A stretch of 9,474 nucleotides of DNA from assembly GCA_964442525.1 (NCBI GenBank), contig CAYTZO010000035.1:1-9474 (forward strand), in the 5' to 3' direction. The position numbers and the translations under genes were made by a program. The DNA is from CAYTZO01 sp964442525. Its GTDB lineage: Bacteria > Patescibacteriota > Microgenomatia > UBA10105 > UBA927. The notes under the pieces are model-generated. The model was given only the letters and a program-made list of their open reading frames with translations. It had not been told where the DNA came from and made no database searches. Shown piece by piece: positions 1 to 5,907 of the stretch; position 1 is the stretch's first letter; every line of letters starts with the position of its first letter.

Positions 1-24
1 GTCAGAATGCCCCAGAAATTGCAT
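1..24 (-). CDS. Possible divergent gene, first 8 codons only
   Basis: On the minus strand an ATG at 24-22 opens a frame that runs off the left edge (reads MQFLGHSD). It is preceded by GGAGG (plus-strand CCTCC at 32-36) with a 7-nt spacer, the best Shine-Dalgarno arrangement in the window. The site lies head-to-head with ychF, so the two genes would share the short intergenic region. Eight residues are too few to assign a product. The evidence is the ribosome-binding site plus an open frame, and chance is possible. Confidence 0.4.
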
Positions 25-42
25 AGTTTGTCCTCCGGTTTG

Positions 43-51
43 TGATACAAT
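43..51 (+). promoter_or_regulatory. Extended -10 promoter of ychF
   Basis: TG-A-TACAAT: the hexamer at 46-51 differs from TATAAT at one base and is preceded by the TGn extension at 43-45. No good -35 is seen at normal spacing (a TTGCAT at 19-24 is 21 bp away). The ATG of ychF begins only 6 nt after the hexamer, so the predicted transcript start falls on or next to the start codon. That implies a leaderless or nearly leaderless mRNA. Confidence 0.6.
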
Positions 52-57
52 CTTTCC

Positions 58-1128
58 ATGAATCTAGCGGTCGGAATTGTCGGACTTCCAAACGCAGGGA
101 AAAGCACACTGTTTAATGCGCTTCTCAAAAAACAGGTAGCGGACGTTGCAAACTATCCCTTTACGACGATTGAGCCGAACATCGGAGTTGTTCCCGTGCC
201 CGATGGCCGACTTGAAAAGCTTGCCGAAATTATCGAAAAAACAGACGGCGTGAAGCCTCCGATTGTGCCGGCGGTTGTCGAGTTTGTCGATATTGCCGGA
301 CTTGTGAAGGGCGCCTCGGAGGGCCAGGGACTTGGCAATAAGTTTCTTTCGCATATCCGCGAAGTAGACCTTATCGTCAACGTCCTCCGGTTTTTTACCG
401 ACCCTTCAGTCGTTCATGTCGCCGGTGACGTTGATCCTAAGCGCGACCGCGATATCGTTGAGACAGAGCTTATCCTGGCCGACCTCCAGACGGTTGCCAA
501 ACAAACGGAACCGCGCGGAGTAACAGATAAAATGGCTCATGCGAGGTGGCAGCTTATTTTGCGGCTTAAAGAAGGACTCGATAGCGGTAGACCCGCCCGT
601 GCCGTCATTACTGATTCCGACGAAAAACTCCTTGTGCGGGATCTCAACCTTCTGACTTTTAAGCCGGTTCTCTACGTTTTTAATGTTTCAGAAGATCAAT
701 TAGGCAAAGAAATTACCACACCGCTCTCGCCATCGATAACGGTCAGCGCCAAAACCGAAGCAGAACTCGTGAGCATGCCGGCGATTGAACAAAATGCGTA
801 CCTTAAAGCACTCGGTCTCGAAGCCTCAGGGCTGGACCGGCTTATTGCCAAAGCCTACGAGATGCTGGGGCTTGTCTCATTTCTCACCTGCGGGGTCAAG
901 GAAGTGCGCGCCTGGACTATTGAAAAGGGGATGAAAGCCCCACGGGCAGCTGGGGTTATTCACACCGATTTTGAGAAAAAGTTTATAAAAGCGGATGTTA
1001 TTGCATTCGGCGACGTTGTGACGGCCGGCGGCTGGGGGAGGGCAAGGGAGTTAGGGCAAGTCAGAAGCGAGGGAAAGGAATATGAAATGCGAGACGGGGA
1101 TGTGGTGGAGTTTAAAATTGGAACGTAA
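58..1128 (+). CDS. ychF: Redox-/ribosome-associated ATPase YchF (Obg/OLA1 family)
   Basis: Cytosolic P-loop NTPase of the YchF/OLA1 branch of the Obg family, which binds ribosomes and is known for preferring ATP over GTP. The 356 residues match the family's usual length of about 360. Visible motifs: G1 GLPNAGKST at 9-17, followed by NYPFTTIEPN at 32-41 (switch I region); G3 DIAGLVKGAS at 78-87; and the G4 position reads NVSE at 209-212 instead of NKxD, the substitution associated with ATP preference. A helical insertion spans roughly 125-200. The C-terminal TGS domain (about 272-354) contains the family signatures GVKEVRAWT and IHTDFEKKFIKADV. The ATG at 58 is chosen because the family protein begins right at the G1 strand and a -10 element lies just upstream. 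rpsF follows 45 nt downstream from its own promoter. Nothing appears broken or unusual. Confidence 0.97.
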   Translation: MNLAVGIVGLPNAGKSTLFNALLKKQVADVANYPFTTIEPNIGVVPVPDGRLEKLAEIIEKTDGVKPPIVPAVVEFVDIAGLVKGASEGQGLGNKFLSHIREVDLIVNVLRFFTDPSVVHVAGDVDPKRDRDIVETELILADLQTVAKQTEPRGVTDKMAHARWQLILRLKEGLDSGRPARAVITDSDEKLLVRDLNLLTFKPVLYVFNVSEDQLGKEITTPLSPSITVSAKTEAELVSMPAIEQNAYLKALGLEASGLDRLIAKAYEMLGLVSFLTCGVKEVRAWTIEKGMKAPRAAGVIHTDFEKKFIKADVIAFGDVVTAGGWGRARELGQVRSEGKEYEMRDGDVVEFKIGT

Positions 1129-1136
1129 GTGAAGCC

Positions 1137-1166
1137 TTGCCCGCTGGTGGCATTCCATGCTATTAT
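1137..1166 (+). promoter_or_regulatory. Promoter of the rpsF-ssb-rpsR operon
   Basis: TTGCCC (-35-like, 4 of 6 consensus bases) at 1137-1142, an 18-bp spacer, then TATTAT (5 of 6) at 1161-1166 with the extended TG at 1158-1159. Seven nt separate the hexamer from the rpsF ATG at 1174, so transcription should start at about the first base of the start codon. No Shine-Dalgarno sequence fits in the gap. The promoter lies in the 45 nt between ychF and rpsF. Confidence 0.6.
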
Positions 1167-1173
1167 TGCCCCT

Positions 1174-1455
1174 ATGACACGAACATACGAGTTGATGATG
1201 GTCCTGCGATCGGATTTTGATGGGGATGATGCGAAAAAGAGAGAAGACCTCATAAAAAAACTTCTTGGTGAGGCGAGCGTGAAGGCGAGTTCATTCATGG
1301 GGAAAAAAACTCTCGCGTATCCCATCCGCAAGCAGACTGAGGCAGTCTACGTTTTAGCACAGGTTGAAGGAGACCGGATCAATGTCGGAGAAGTAGAAAA
1401 ACGGGCAAAGCTTGAAGAGGCGGTATTGCGGTTCCTGCTCACGCTTAAAAAGTAA
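1174..1455 (+). CDS. rpsF: 30S ribosomal protein S6
   Basis: Component of the small-subunit platform, where S6 pairs with S18 on 16S rRNA. The 93 residues start MTRTYELMMVLRSDFD, the usual first beta strand of S6, and continue to the conserved KKTLAYPIRKQTEAVYV segment and a C-terminal helix ending LRFLLTLKK. The frame is open back to a GTG at 1129, but that would add 15 residues with no S6 counterpart and would run through the promoter; ATG 1174 is therefore the start. First gene of the classic rpsF-ssb-rpsR order, with ssb beginning 3 nt after the TAA stop. Length is at the short end of the family (about 95-130), with no acidic C-terminal tail. Confidence 0.95.
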   Translation: MTRTYELMMVLRSDFDGDDAKKREDLIKKLLGEASVKASSFMGKKTLAYPIRKQTEAVYVLAQVEGDRINVGEVEKRAKLEEAVLRFLLTLKK

Positions 1456-1458
1456 GGT

Positions 1459-1983
1459 ATGGCAAGCAGAAGTCTTAACAAAGTGCAGCTTATCGGCAAT
1501 CTCACCAGGGACCCTGAACTTCGATACACGCCGACGGGGGCCGCAGTATGCACGATCGGCATCGCGACGAACCGGTATTGGACCACGGAATCGGGTGAGA
1601 AGAAAGAGGAGACGGAGTTTCATCGGGTCGTAGCATGGAATAAACTTGCCGAACTTTGCAGCCAACTCCTGACCAAAGGCCGCAAAGTATACGTAGAGGG
1701 GAGACTGCGAACCAATGCCTGGACTGCTCAAGACGGAACGCAGCGCTCGAGTACGGAAGTTGTTATCGACGACATGATTCTTTTAGACTCCCGCCGGCCG
1801 GGCGTCGTGGCAGAGGCGGCTCCTGAGAGCGAGGCAGCCCCCGCTGATACGGGAGTAGTCAGTCCAGCCGGCTCAGTCACGACTGTCGCGCAGCCGGCAG
1901 TTACCAAAAAGAAAAGCGATCAAAAAAAAGATGACACCGGGAAACCAGAGGAAACCATAAATCCCGATGACATACCTTTTTAA
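1459..1983 (+). CDS. ssb: Single-stranded DNA-binding protein
   Basis: Coats single-stranded DNA in replication, repair and recombination, and recruits partners through its C-terminal tip. The 174 residues have an N-terminal OB fold at about 1-110 with the SSB signatures LNKVQLIGNLTRDPELRYT, the ETEFHRVVAWNKLAE strand and GRKVYVEGRLRTNAW. A low-complexity linker rich in Ala, Val, Lys and Asp follows (about 115-165). The final residues NPDDIPF form the typical acidic-hydrophobic protein-interaction tip. It sits between rpsF (3-nt gap) and rpsR (12-nt gap), the ancestral bacterial arrangement. AAGG lies only 1-2 nt before the ATG, too close for a normal Shine-Dalgarno site, so translation probably depends on reinitiation after rpsF. 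Confidence 0.97.
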   Translation: MASRSLNKVQLIGNLTRDPELRYTPTGAAVCTIGIATNRYWTTESGEKKEETEFHRVVAWNKLAELCSQLLTKGRKVYVEGRLRTNAWTAQDGTQRSSTEVVIDDMILLDSRRPGVVAEAAPESEAAPADTGVVSPAGSVTTVAQPAVTKKKSDQKKDDTGKPEETINPDDIPF

Positions 1984-1995
1984 CGCTCAAAACCT

Positions 1996-2238
1996 ATGAA
2001 ACCGTCACGCAGATTTACCAAAACCATTCGTCCGGTACCTACGGACTGTCCGTTCGACAAAACCAAGACCGAGCCGGACTATAAAGATGTAGCCGCGCTT
2101 TCCAAATATGTCACCGAGCGGGGGAAAATTCTTCCCCGGTCGCGCACGGGGCTTTGCAATCAACATCAACGGTCAGTTACGCGAGAAGTTAAACGCAGCC
2201 GATACGTGGGACTCATGTCTTTTGTCGTCCGGGCATAG
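1996..2238 (+). CDS. rpsR: 30S ribosomal protein S18
   Basis: Small-subunit platform protein that binds 16S rRNA together with S6. Of 80 residues, the core from 25 onward carries the S18 signature: EPDYKDVAALSKYVTERGKI, then LPRSRTGLCNQHQRSVTREV and the basic KRSRYVGLMSF end. A putative metal site is visible as C18-x-x-D21 and C54-x-x-H57. In the cysteine-rich form of S18 the second position is usually Cys, so here one ligand appears replaced by Asp. The ATG at 1996 lies 12 nt after the ssb stop, with no obvious Shine-Dalgarno sequence, in keeping with coupled translation. No rplI (L9) gene follows; the next gene is a protease. Confidence 0.93.
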   Translation: MKPSRRFTKTIRPVPTDCPFDKTKTEPDYKDVAALSKYVTERGKILPRSRTGLCNQHQRSVTREVKRSRYVGLMSFVVRA

Positions 2239-2289
2239 TGCATATGGAAATCTCTTCTCTGCTATCCGTGAGTTTAGGCGTTTGAGTTT

Positions 2290-2293
2290 GGAG
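2290..2293 (+). promoter_or_regulatory. Shine-Dalgarno site of ctpA, fixes its start
   Basis: GGAG with a 5-nt spacer before the ATG at 2299. The frame also has a TTG at 2296, but the spacing to GGAG would be only 2 nt, so ATG 2299 is preferred. One of the few recognisable ribosome-binding sites in the window. Confidence 0.55.
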
Positions 2294-2298
2294 ATTTG

Positions 2299-3585
2299 AT
2301 GAAGATACTGCCATTTTCCAGTATTCGCAAGTATATTCTTATCGCCGCACTGCTCGTTCTCGTCGGCGGCGCCGGATACCAGTTGGGAGAGCGTCATGTG
2401 GGCCTCTCCGTCACGAATCAGGGGCAAGTACTGGTTAATCAGGAAGCCCCGCCCAGCGCCAGCATTGACTTTTCTCTTTTTTGGGACGTATGGGGGCGGC
2501 TCTTCCGTTTTTATATCGACCGCGCGAGTCTTGATCCGCAGCAGATGGTGTGGGGAGCCATAAACGGCATGGTCAATTCTCTGGGCGACCCCTATACCGT
2601 GTTTTTGCCTCCGCAGCAAAATAAGGAATTTAAACAGGATCTTGGCGGGGCGTTTGACGGCATCGGTGCGCAGCTGGGCATGAAAGACGGCCGCGTGATG
2701 GTCATTGCGCCTCTGCGGGGTACGCCGGCGGAAAAAGCGGGAATTCTTCCCGGAGACTTTATCCTCAAGGTTGACGGTTCGGATACGACTGGCTGGACCG
2801 TGGAGCAGGCAGTCAACAAAATTCGCGGAGCGGCCGGCAGTCGGGTGGTACTTCAGATCCTTCACGAAAATACACAAAAACCGATCGATGTTACGGTTAC
2901 CCGCGAAACAATTACCGTACCCTCTGTCATAACCTGGGTGAAGAAGCCGGGCGAGATCTCGGAGATCTCAGCGGTTCGCGGACTTGACGCTATCCTTTCT
3001 TCTTCCAATAAAGTTGCGTACCTGCGTCTGACTCGGTTCGGCGATAATACCAATGCGGACTGGAATAAAGCGGTAAGCGAGCTTTTATCTGCCCAGAAAA
3101 ACGATCCACGAATCAAGGGACTCATTTTGGATCTGCGCAATAACCCCGGCGGATATTTGGACGGGGCAGTATTTATCGCGAGTGAATTTTTACGGAGCGG
3201 CACGGTGGTTTCCCAGGTCAACAGCGACGGAACGAAAGAGGATTTTCCTGTTGACCGCAAGGGAAATCTTCTCGACATCCCGATGGTAGTTCTTATTAAT
3301 AAAGGAAGCGCGTCGGCAGCGGAAATCGTGGCAGGAGCCCTTAAGGATTATAAGCGGGCGCCGGTTGTCGGCGAAACAAGTTTTGGCAAAGGTTCGGTAC
3401 AAACCCCGCAGGATCTCAAGGGAGGCGGCGGACTCCACATTACCACCGGCAAGTGGTTACTGCCAAAAGGGAGCTCAATAAGTAAGGTCGGCATTAAGCC
3501 GGATATCGAGGTAGTATTGGATGATCCCGCCAATGCCAGCAGCGACGGTCAACTTGCCAAGGCGGTTAGCTTGCTTCTTCAGTAA
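2299..3585 (+). CDS. ctpA: S41-family C-terminal processing peptidase (CtpA/Prc)
   Basis: Membrane-anchored serine protease acting outside the cytoplasmic membrane, cutting proteins near their C-termini. Of 428 residues, an N-terminal membrane segment lies at about 11-28 (YILIAALLVLVGGAG). A helical cap region follows, containing the family motif GDPYTVFLPP near 96-105. The PDZ domain spans about 118-205, with GAFDGIGAQLG at its start and GILPGDFILKVDG at its core. The protease core (about 232-405) carries ILDLRNNPGG, then S339 in the GSASAAEI motif and K364 in GETSFGKGSVQ. The 25-residue Ser-Lys spacing equals that of known S41 catalytic dyads. No extra C-terminal domain is seen. It begins 60 nt after rpsR, and an htrA-like protease follows after 53 nt. 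No strong promoter was found upstream, so readthrough from rpsR is possible. Confidence 0.95.
   Translation: MKILPFSSIRKYILIAALLVLVGGAGYQLGERHVGLSVTNQGQVLVNQEAPPSASIDFSLFWDVWGRLFRFYIDRASLDPQQMVWGAINGMVNSLGDPYTVFLPPQQNKEFKQDLGGAFDGIGAQLGMKDGRVMVIAPLRGTPAEKAGILPGDFILKVDGSDTTGWTVEQAVNKIRGAAGSRVVLQILHENTQKPIDVTVTRETITVPSVITWVKKPGEISEISAVRGLDAILSSSNKVAYLRLTRFGDNTNADWNKAVSELLSAQKNDPRIKGLILDLRNNPGGYLDGAVFIASEFLRSGTVVSQVNSDGTKEDFPVDRKGNLLDIPMVVLINKGSASAAEIVAGALKDYKRAPVVGETSFGKGSVQTPQDLKGGGGLHITTGKWLLPKGSSISKVGIKPDIEVVLDDPANASSDGQLAKAVSLLLQ
2953..2969. repeat. Tandem palindromic repeat inside ctpA
   Basis: The palindrome GAGATCTC occurs twice, at 2953-2960 and 2962-2969, in phase as a 9-bp unit encoding EIS-EIS in the linker between the PDZ and protease domains. 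This looks like a small in-frame duplication. No regulatory role is implied. Confidence 0.6.
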
Positions 3586-3638
3586 TTTCTCAGCTTATAT
3601 TTTTACTATATGTCTGGTAAACCAATCTTGATGAACCG

Positions 3639-4787
3639 ATGAAACTTAAGACAGCACTACTCGTTGCCGCGGCACTTCTTTTAGCCGCCGGCGGACTGGT
3701 AAGCTCCGGCGCATTCGGACTCAATTGGAAGTTTCTCAACCGCTACGCCGGGGTTGCCCGAACCCAGGAGAGCCGCCTGCCGGGGGAGAAGGTCAGAATT
3801 GCCAGTGAAGAATCCACCGTCATTGATGTAGTGAAGAACGTCTCTGCCTCGGTCGTGACAGTCGGGATTTCTCAGGTTACCCGGCCCGATATTTTTCAAA
3901 TTGATCCGTCAAATCCGTTTTTCCCGATCCCGCGGCGCGGGACCCCTCAAAAAGTAGAGCAGGATATCGGGAGCGGATTTGTCGTGAGCGGCGACGGACT
4001 CATTGTGACCAACAAACACGTCGTGTCCGATCCCCAGACGACCTACCGCGTTATCACAAACGACAATAAAACATATGACGTCGTAAAGATTTACCGTGAT
4101 CCGGCCAATGACCTGGCGATTGTTAAAATCAATGCAACCGGTCTTAAAACGGTGGAGCTTGGTGATTCAGCGAGCATCCAGGTCGGTCAAATGGCGATCG
4201 CAATCGGCACGGCACTCGGGCAGTTTCGTAACACCGTGACCGTCGGCGTGGTGTCGGGGGTAGGGCGCGGGATAAGCGCAGGCAGTCCGCTGGAAGGGTA
4301 CGTGGAAAAGCTCGATAACGTTCTCCAGACAGATGCGGCCATTAATCCCGGCAATTCCGGCGGTCCGCTCCTTAACTCAAGCGGACAGGTGATTGGCATT
4401 AACACGGCTATCGCCCAGGAAGGCCAAAATATCGGCTTTGCCATACCGGTGAATGTGATAAAAGACGCGCTTTCCAACTTTAACTCTACCGGGCAGTTTA
4501 ACCGCCCCTTTCTCGGCGTTGAATACAGAATGATTACACGGCAGATGGCGATCCGTAACGACGTCCCTGAAGGAGCATACGTTGTCTCAGTCGTTTCCGG
4601 CGGTCCGGCCGAGAAAGCGGGGATAAAGGCCGACGACATAATTACAAAAATTAACGGAGAAAAAGTGACGGAAGGCAATGATCTCGCAAAAATTGTCGGT
4701 AAACAGAAAATTGGCGATATGCTGTCTCTTACCCTGGACCGCGAGGGCAAAGACGTCAGCGTGAACGTGACGCTGGGCACTCAGTAA
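3639..4787 (+). CDS. HtrA/Deg-family serine protease with one PDZ domain
   Basis: Extracytoplasmic trypsin-fold quality-control protease of family S1C (HtrA/DegP/DegQ/DegS group). Of 382 residues, an N-terminal signal or anchor segment covers 5-24 (Ala/Leu-rich, no lipobox Cys). A linker and the short FFPIPRR stretch near 94-100 lead to the protease domain at about 60-282. The catalytic triad is H127 in TNKHVV, D158 in NDLAIVK and S240 in NPGNSGGPL, all intact. The oxyanion strand reads LQTDAAINPG. A single PDZ domain spans 288-380 (RPFLGVEYR at its start, GGPAEKAGIKADDII within). One PDZ fits DegS- or HtrA-like anchored forms, so I leave the symbol blank. Upstream there is no clear Shine-Dalgarno site; a TACTAT at 3604-3609 might be a -10. 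The gene ends facing prfA across 71 nt. Confidence 0.95.
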   Translation: MKLKTALLVAAALLLAAGGLVSSGAFGLNWKFLNRYAGVARTQESRLPGEKVRIASEESTVIDVVKNVSASVVTVGISQVTRPDIFQIDPSNPFFPIPRRGTPQKVEQDIGSGFVVSGDGLIVTNKHVVSDPQTTYRVITNDNKTYDVVKIYRDPANDLAIVKINATGLKTVELGDSASIQVGQMAIAIGTALGQFRNTVTVGVVSGVGRGISAGSPLEGYVEKLDNVLQTDAAINPGNSGGPLLNSSGQVIGINTAIAQEGQNIGFAIPVNVIKDALSNFNSTGQFNRPFLGVEYRMITRQMAIRNDVPEGAYVVSVVSGGPAEKAGIKADDIITKINGEKVTEGNDLAKIVGKQKIGDMLSLTLDREGKDVSVNVTLGTQ

Positions 4788-4844
4788 CGGTTAGCAGCCG
4801 CCAGATTTCGGAAGAAGTTGCATTCTGATGCGAGTGTGGGTTCA

Positions 4845-4870
4845 TCACAAACAGGGTTTTAGGTTTGTGA
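4845..4870. other. Inverted repeat between convergent htrA and prfA
   Basis: TCACAAAC at 4845-4852 and GTTTGTGA at 4863-4870 are exact 8-bp complements around a 10-nt loop, at the junction where the two genes meet tail to tail. It overlaps the prfA stop codon (4861-4859). No T-run follows on either strand and the stem is AT-leaning, so it is a weak terminator candidate at best. It is the only hairpin of note in this intergenic region. Confidence 0.25.
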
Positions 4871-5557
4871 AGAAAGCATTGCCTCGGTAATTTTTTGGAG
4901 TTTTCCCTCGATGATGTCTTCAAGGTTGTGCCAGCTTTTGCCGATTCGATGGTCGGTCACGCGATTTTGCGGGAAGTTATAGGTGCGGATTTTTTCTGCG
5001 CGCATGCCACGGCCGATAATGCTTCGCTGCTCAGTTAACGCCTTTTCCCGTTCCATGAGCTGATGTTCCCAAAGCTTAGCACGAAGTAAACTTAAGGCTA
5101 CTTGACGGTTCTGGTACTGGTCTCGCTCGGTTTGTGCGGAAACGACTATGCCGGTCGGCTTATGACGCAGGCGTACTGCAGAGCTTACTTTATTGACGTT
5201 TTGGCCGCCTTTGCCGCCGCTTCTGTAGAATTCCCACTCAAGTTCCTCAGGCCGGACATAGATTTCAGTTTCAGGAATTTCGGGAAGTACTGCTACTGTT
5301 GCGGTGGAGGTGTGTATGCGGCCATGGCGTTCTGTAGCTGGAATCCTCTGGACTCGGTGTGTTCCGGCTTCGAACTGCAGCTTCGTAAATGCTTGCGGTC
5401 CCTGGAGGCGGATTGCTGTGTCGCTGAGGTATTCTACTTTCCAGCCAAGGAGAGCGGCGTAGCGGACGTACATGCGCAGAAGGTCAGAAGCCCAAATACG
5501 GGCCTCTTCGCCACCGGGACCGGGTCTGAATTCTAAAATGGCAACATCGGGGTTCAT
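4859..5557 (-). CDS. prfA: Peptide chain release factor 1, short form lacking domain 1
   Basis: Reads UAA/UAG in the ribosomal A site and triggers peptidyl-tRNA hydrolysis. The 232 residues compare with about 360 in normal RF1. They begin at the equivalent of the AFLEVRAGTGGDEA segment (here ILEFRPGPGGEEA, 7-19), so roughly the first 105 residues, domain 1, are absent. The codon-recognition tripeptide PAT is at 73-75 within HRVQRIPATERHGRIHTS, which marks RF1 and not RF2 (SPF). The catalytic GGQ is at 117-119, and RTYNFPQNRVTDHRIG at 191-206 is RF1-type. The C-terminus is complete. Compared with E. coli RF1, about ten residues are also missing between about 45 and 60. The ATG overlaps the rpmE TGA as ATGA, and since rpmE fills the upstream sequence no detached N-terminal part is present. 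An alternative is an RF1-like rescue paralogue with a full-length RF1 elsewhere. Confidence 0.88.
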   Translation of the reverse strand: MNPDVAILEFRPGPGGEEARIWASDLLRMYVRYAALLGWKVEYLSDTAIRLQGPQAFTKLQFEAGTHRVQRIPATERHGRIHTSTATVAVLPEIPETEIYVRPEELEWEFYRSGGKGGQNVNKVSSAVRLRHKPTGIVVSAQTERDQYQNRQVALSLLRAKLWEHQLMEREKALTEQRSIIGRGMRAEKIRTYNFPQNRVTDHRIGKSWHNLEDIIEGKLQKITEAMLSSQT

Positions 5558-5862
5558 TTGAGGCCCATTAACATTTCTTTGAGCGATTTAGGAGTTCTGT
5601 CATCGGCCGCTCTCTTTTGGGCTTTTTTGATCTTTTTACTCACATAGGGGCCTGCTTTTTGGGCAGTCGCCTGTTTTGCCTGGAAACGCTCCACGCGGCC
5701 AAGGGTGTCGATAAACTTCATCTCACCCGTGAAAAACGGATGGCAGTGGCTACAGATTTCTACCTGGATCGTCGGCTTGGTGGCGCCCACGGTGAAGCTA
5801 TTGCCGCAGGCACAGGTGACCTGCGCTTGTGGATACCACTGGGGATGAATAGTTGACTTCAT
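5554..5862 (-). CDS. rpmE: 50S ribosomal protein L31, zinc-binding type, with basic C-terminal extension
   Basis: Large-subunit protein that bridges the two subunits near the central protuberance. The 102 residues start MKSTIHPQWYPQ, the normal L31 opening. Zinc ligands are C17 and C19 (CAC) and C37 and C40 (CSHC), followed by the hallmark HPFFTGEMKFIDTLGRVERF at 41-60. Typical bacterial L31 ends near residue 70; here about 32 further residues follow, Lys-rich (KKIKKAQKR), ending SLKEMLMGLK. The frame stays open back to 5889, but those codons cover the promoter, so ATG 5862 is the start. prfA overlaps its stop codon by ATGA, so the two are probably translationally coupled. An rpmE-prfA neighbourhood is common in bacteria. 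Confidence 0.95.
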   Translation of the reverse strand: MKSTIHPQWYPQAQVTCACGNSFTVGATKPTIQVEICSHCHPFFTGEMKFIDTLGRVERFQAKQATAQKAGPYVSKKIKKAQKRAADDRTPKSLKEMLMGLK

Positions 5863-5871
5863 AGAGCTTTT

Positions 5872-5900
5872 ATTATACCATCCTGCCATTCGTTTGTCGA
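5872..5900 (-). promoter_or_regulatory. Promoter of the rpmE-prfA operon
   Basis: Read on the minus strand: TCGACA (-35, 5 of 6) at 5900-5895, a 17-bp spacer, then a perfect TATAAT at 5877-5872 with the extended TG at 5880-5879. This is the strongest promoter in the window. Nine nt separate the hexamer from the rpmE ATG at 5862, so the predicted leader is only 0-3 nt and holds no Shine-Dalgarno site. Confidence 0.75.
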
Positions 5901-5907
5901 TTGATAT

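Noticed and set aside
2..61. Plus-strand frame entering from the left edge and ending TGA over the ychF ATG
   Set aside because: It would give a Cys-rich tail (SECPRNCIVC) with an ATGA overlap, but the extended -10 and the minus-strand Shine-Dalgarno site in the same bases explain the region better.
1129..1173. N-terminal extension of S6 from a GTG
   Set aside because: The extra 15 residues have no S6 counterpart and would run through the promoter; ATG 1174 gives the standard N-terminus.
2244..2285. Mini-ORF of 13 codons (MEISSLLSVSLGV) between rpsR and ctpA
   Set aside because: Too short to support, no ribosome-binding site seen, and nothing attenuator-like around it.
2173..2877. Long minus-strand open frame (234 codons) across the rpsR end and ctpA
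   Set aside because: It is antisense to firm CtpA coding sequence with PDZ motifs, crosses the rpsR-ctpA junction, and its translation shows no family resemblance; a shadow of codon bias.
4187..4780. Minus-strand open frame (197 codons) inside htrA
   Set aside because: It lies wholly antisense to an intact protease with a complete catalytic triad; no independent signals.
4788..4858. Bidirectional intrinsic terminator between htrA and prfA
   Set aside because: The only stem (4845-4870) is short and lacks a T-run on either side; I do not call it a terminator.
5102..5536. Plus-strand frame (144 codons) inside prfA
   Set aside because: Antisense to the GGQ- and PAT-containing release factor; no start signals.
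5863..5889. N-terminal extension of L31
   Set aside because: It covers the TATAAT promoter, and L31 proteins begin at the MKSTIHP position.
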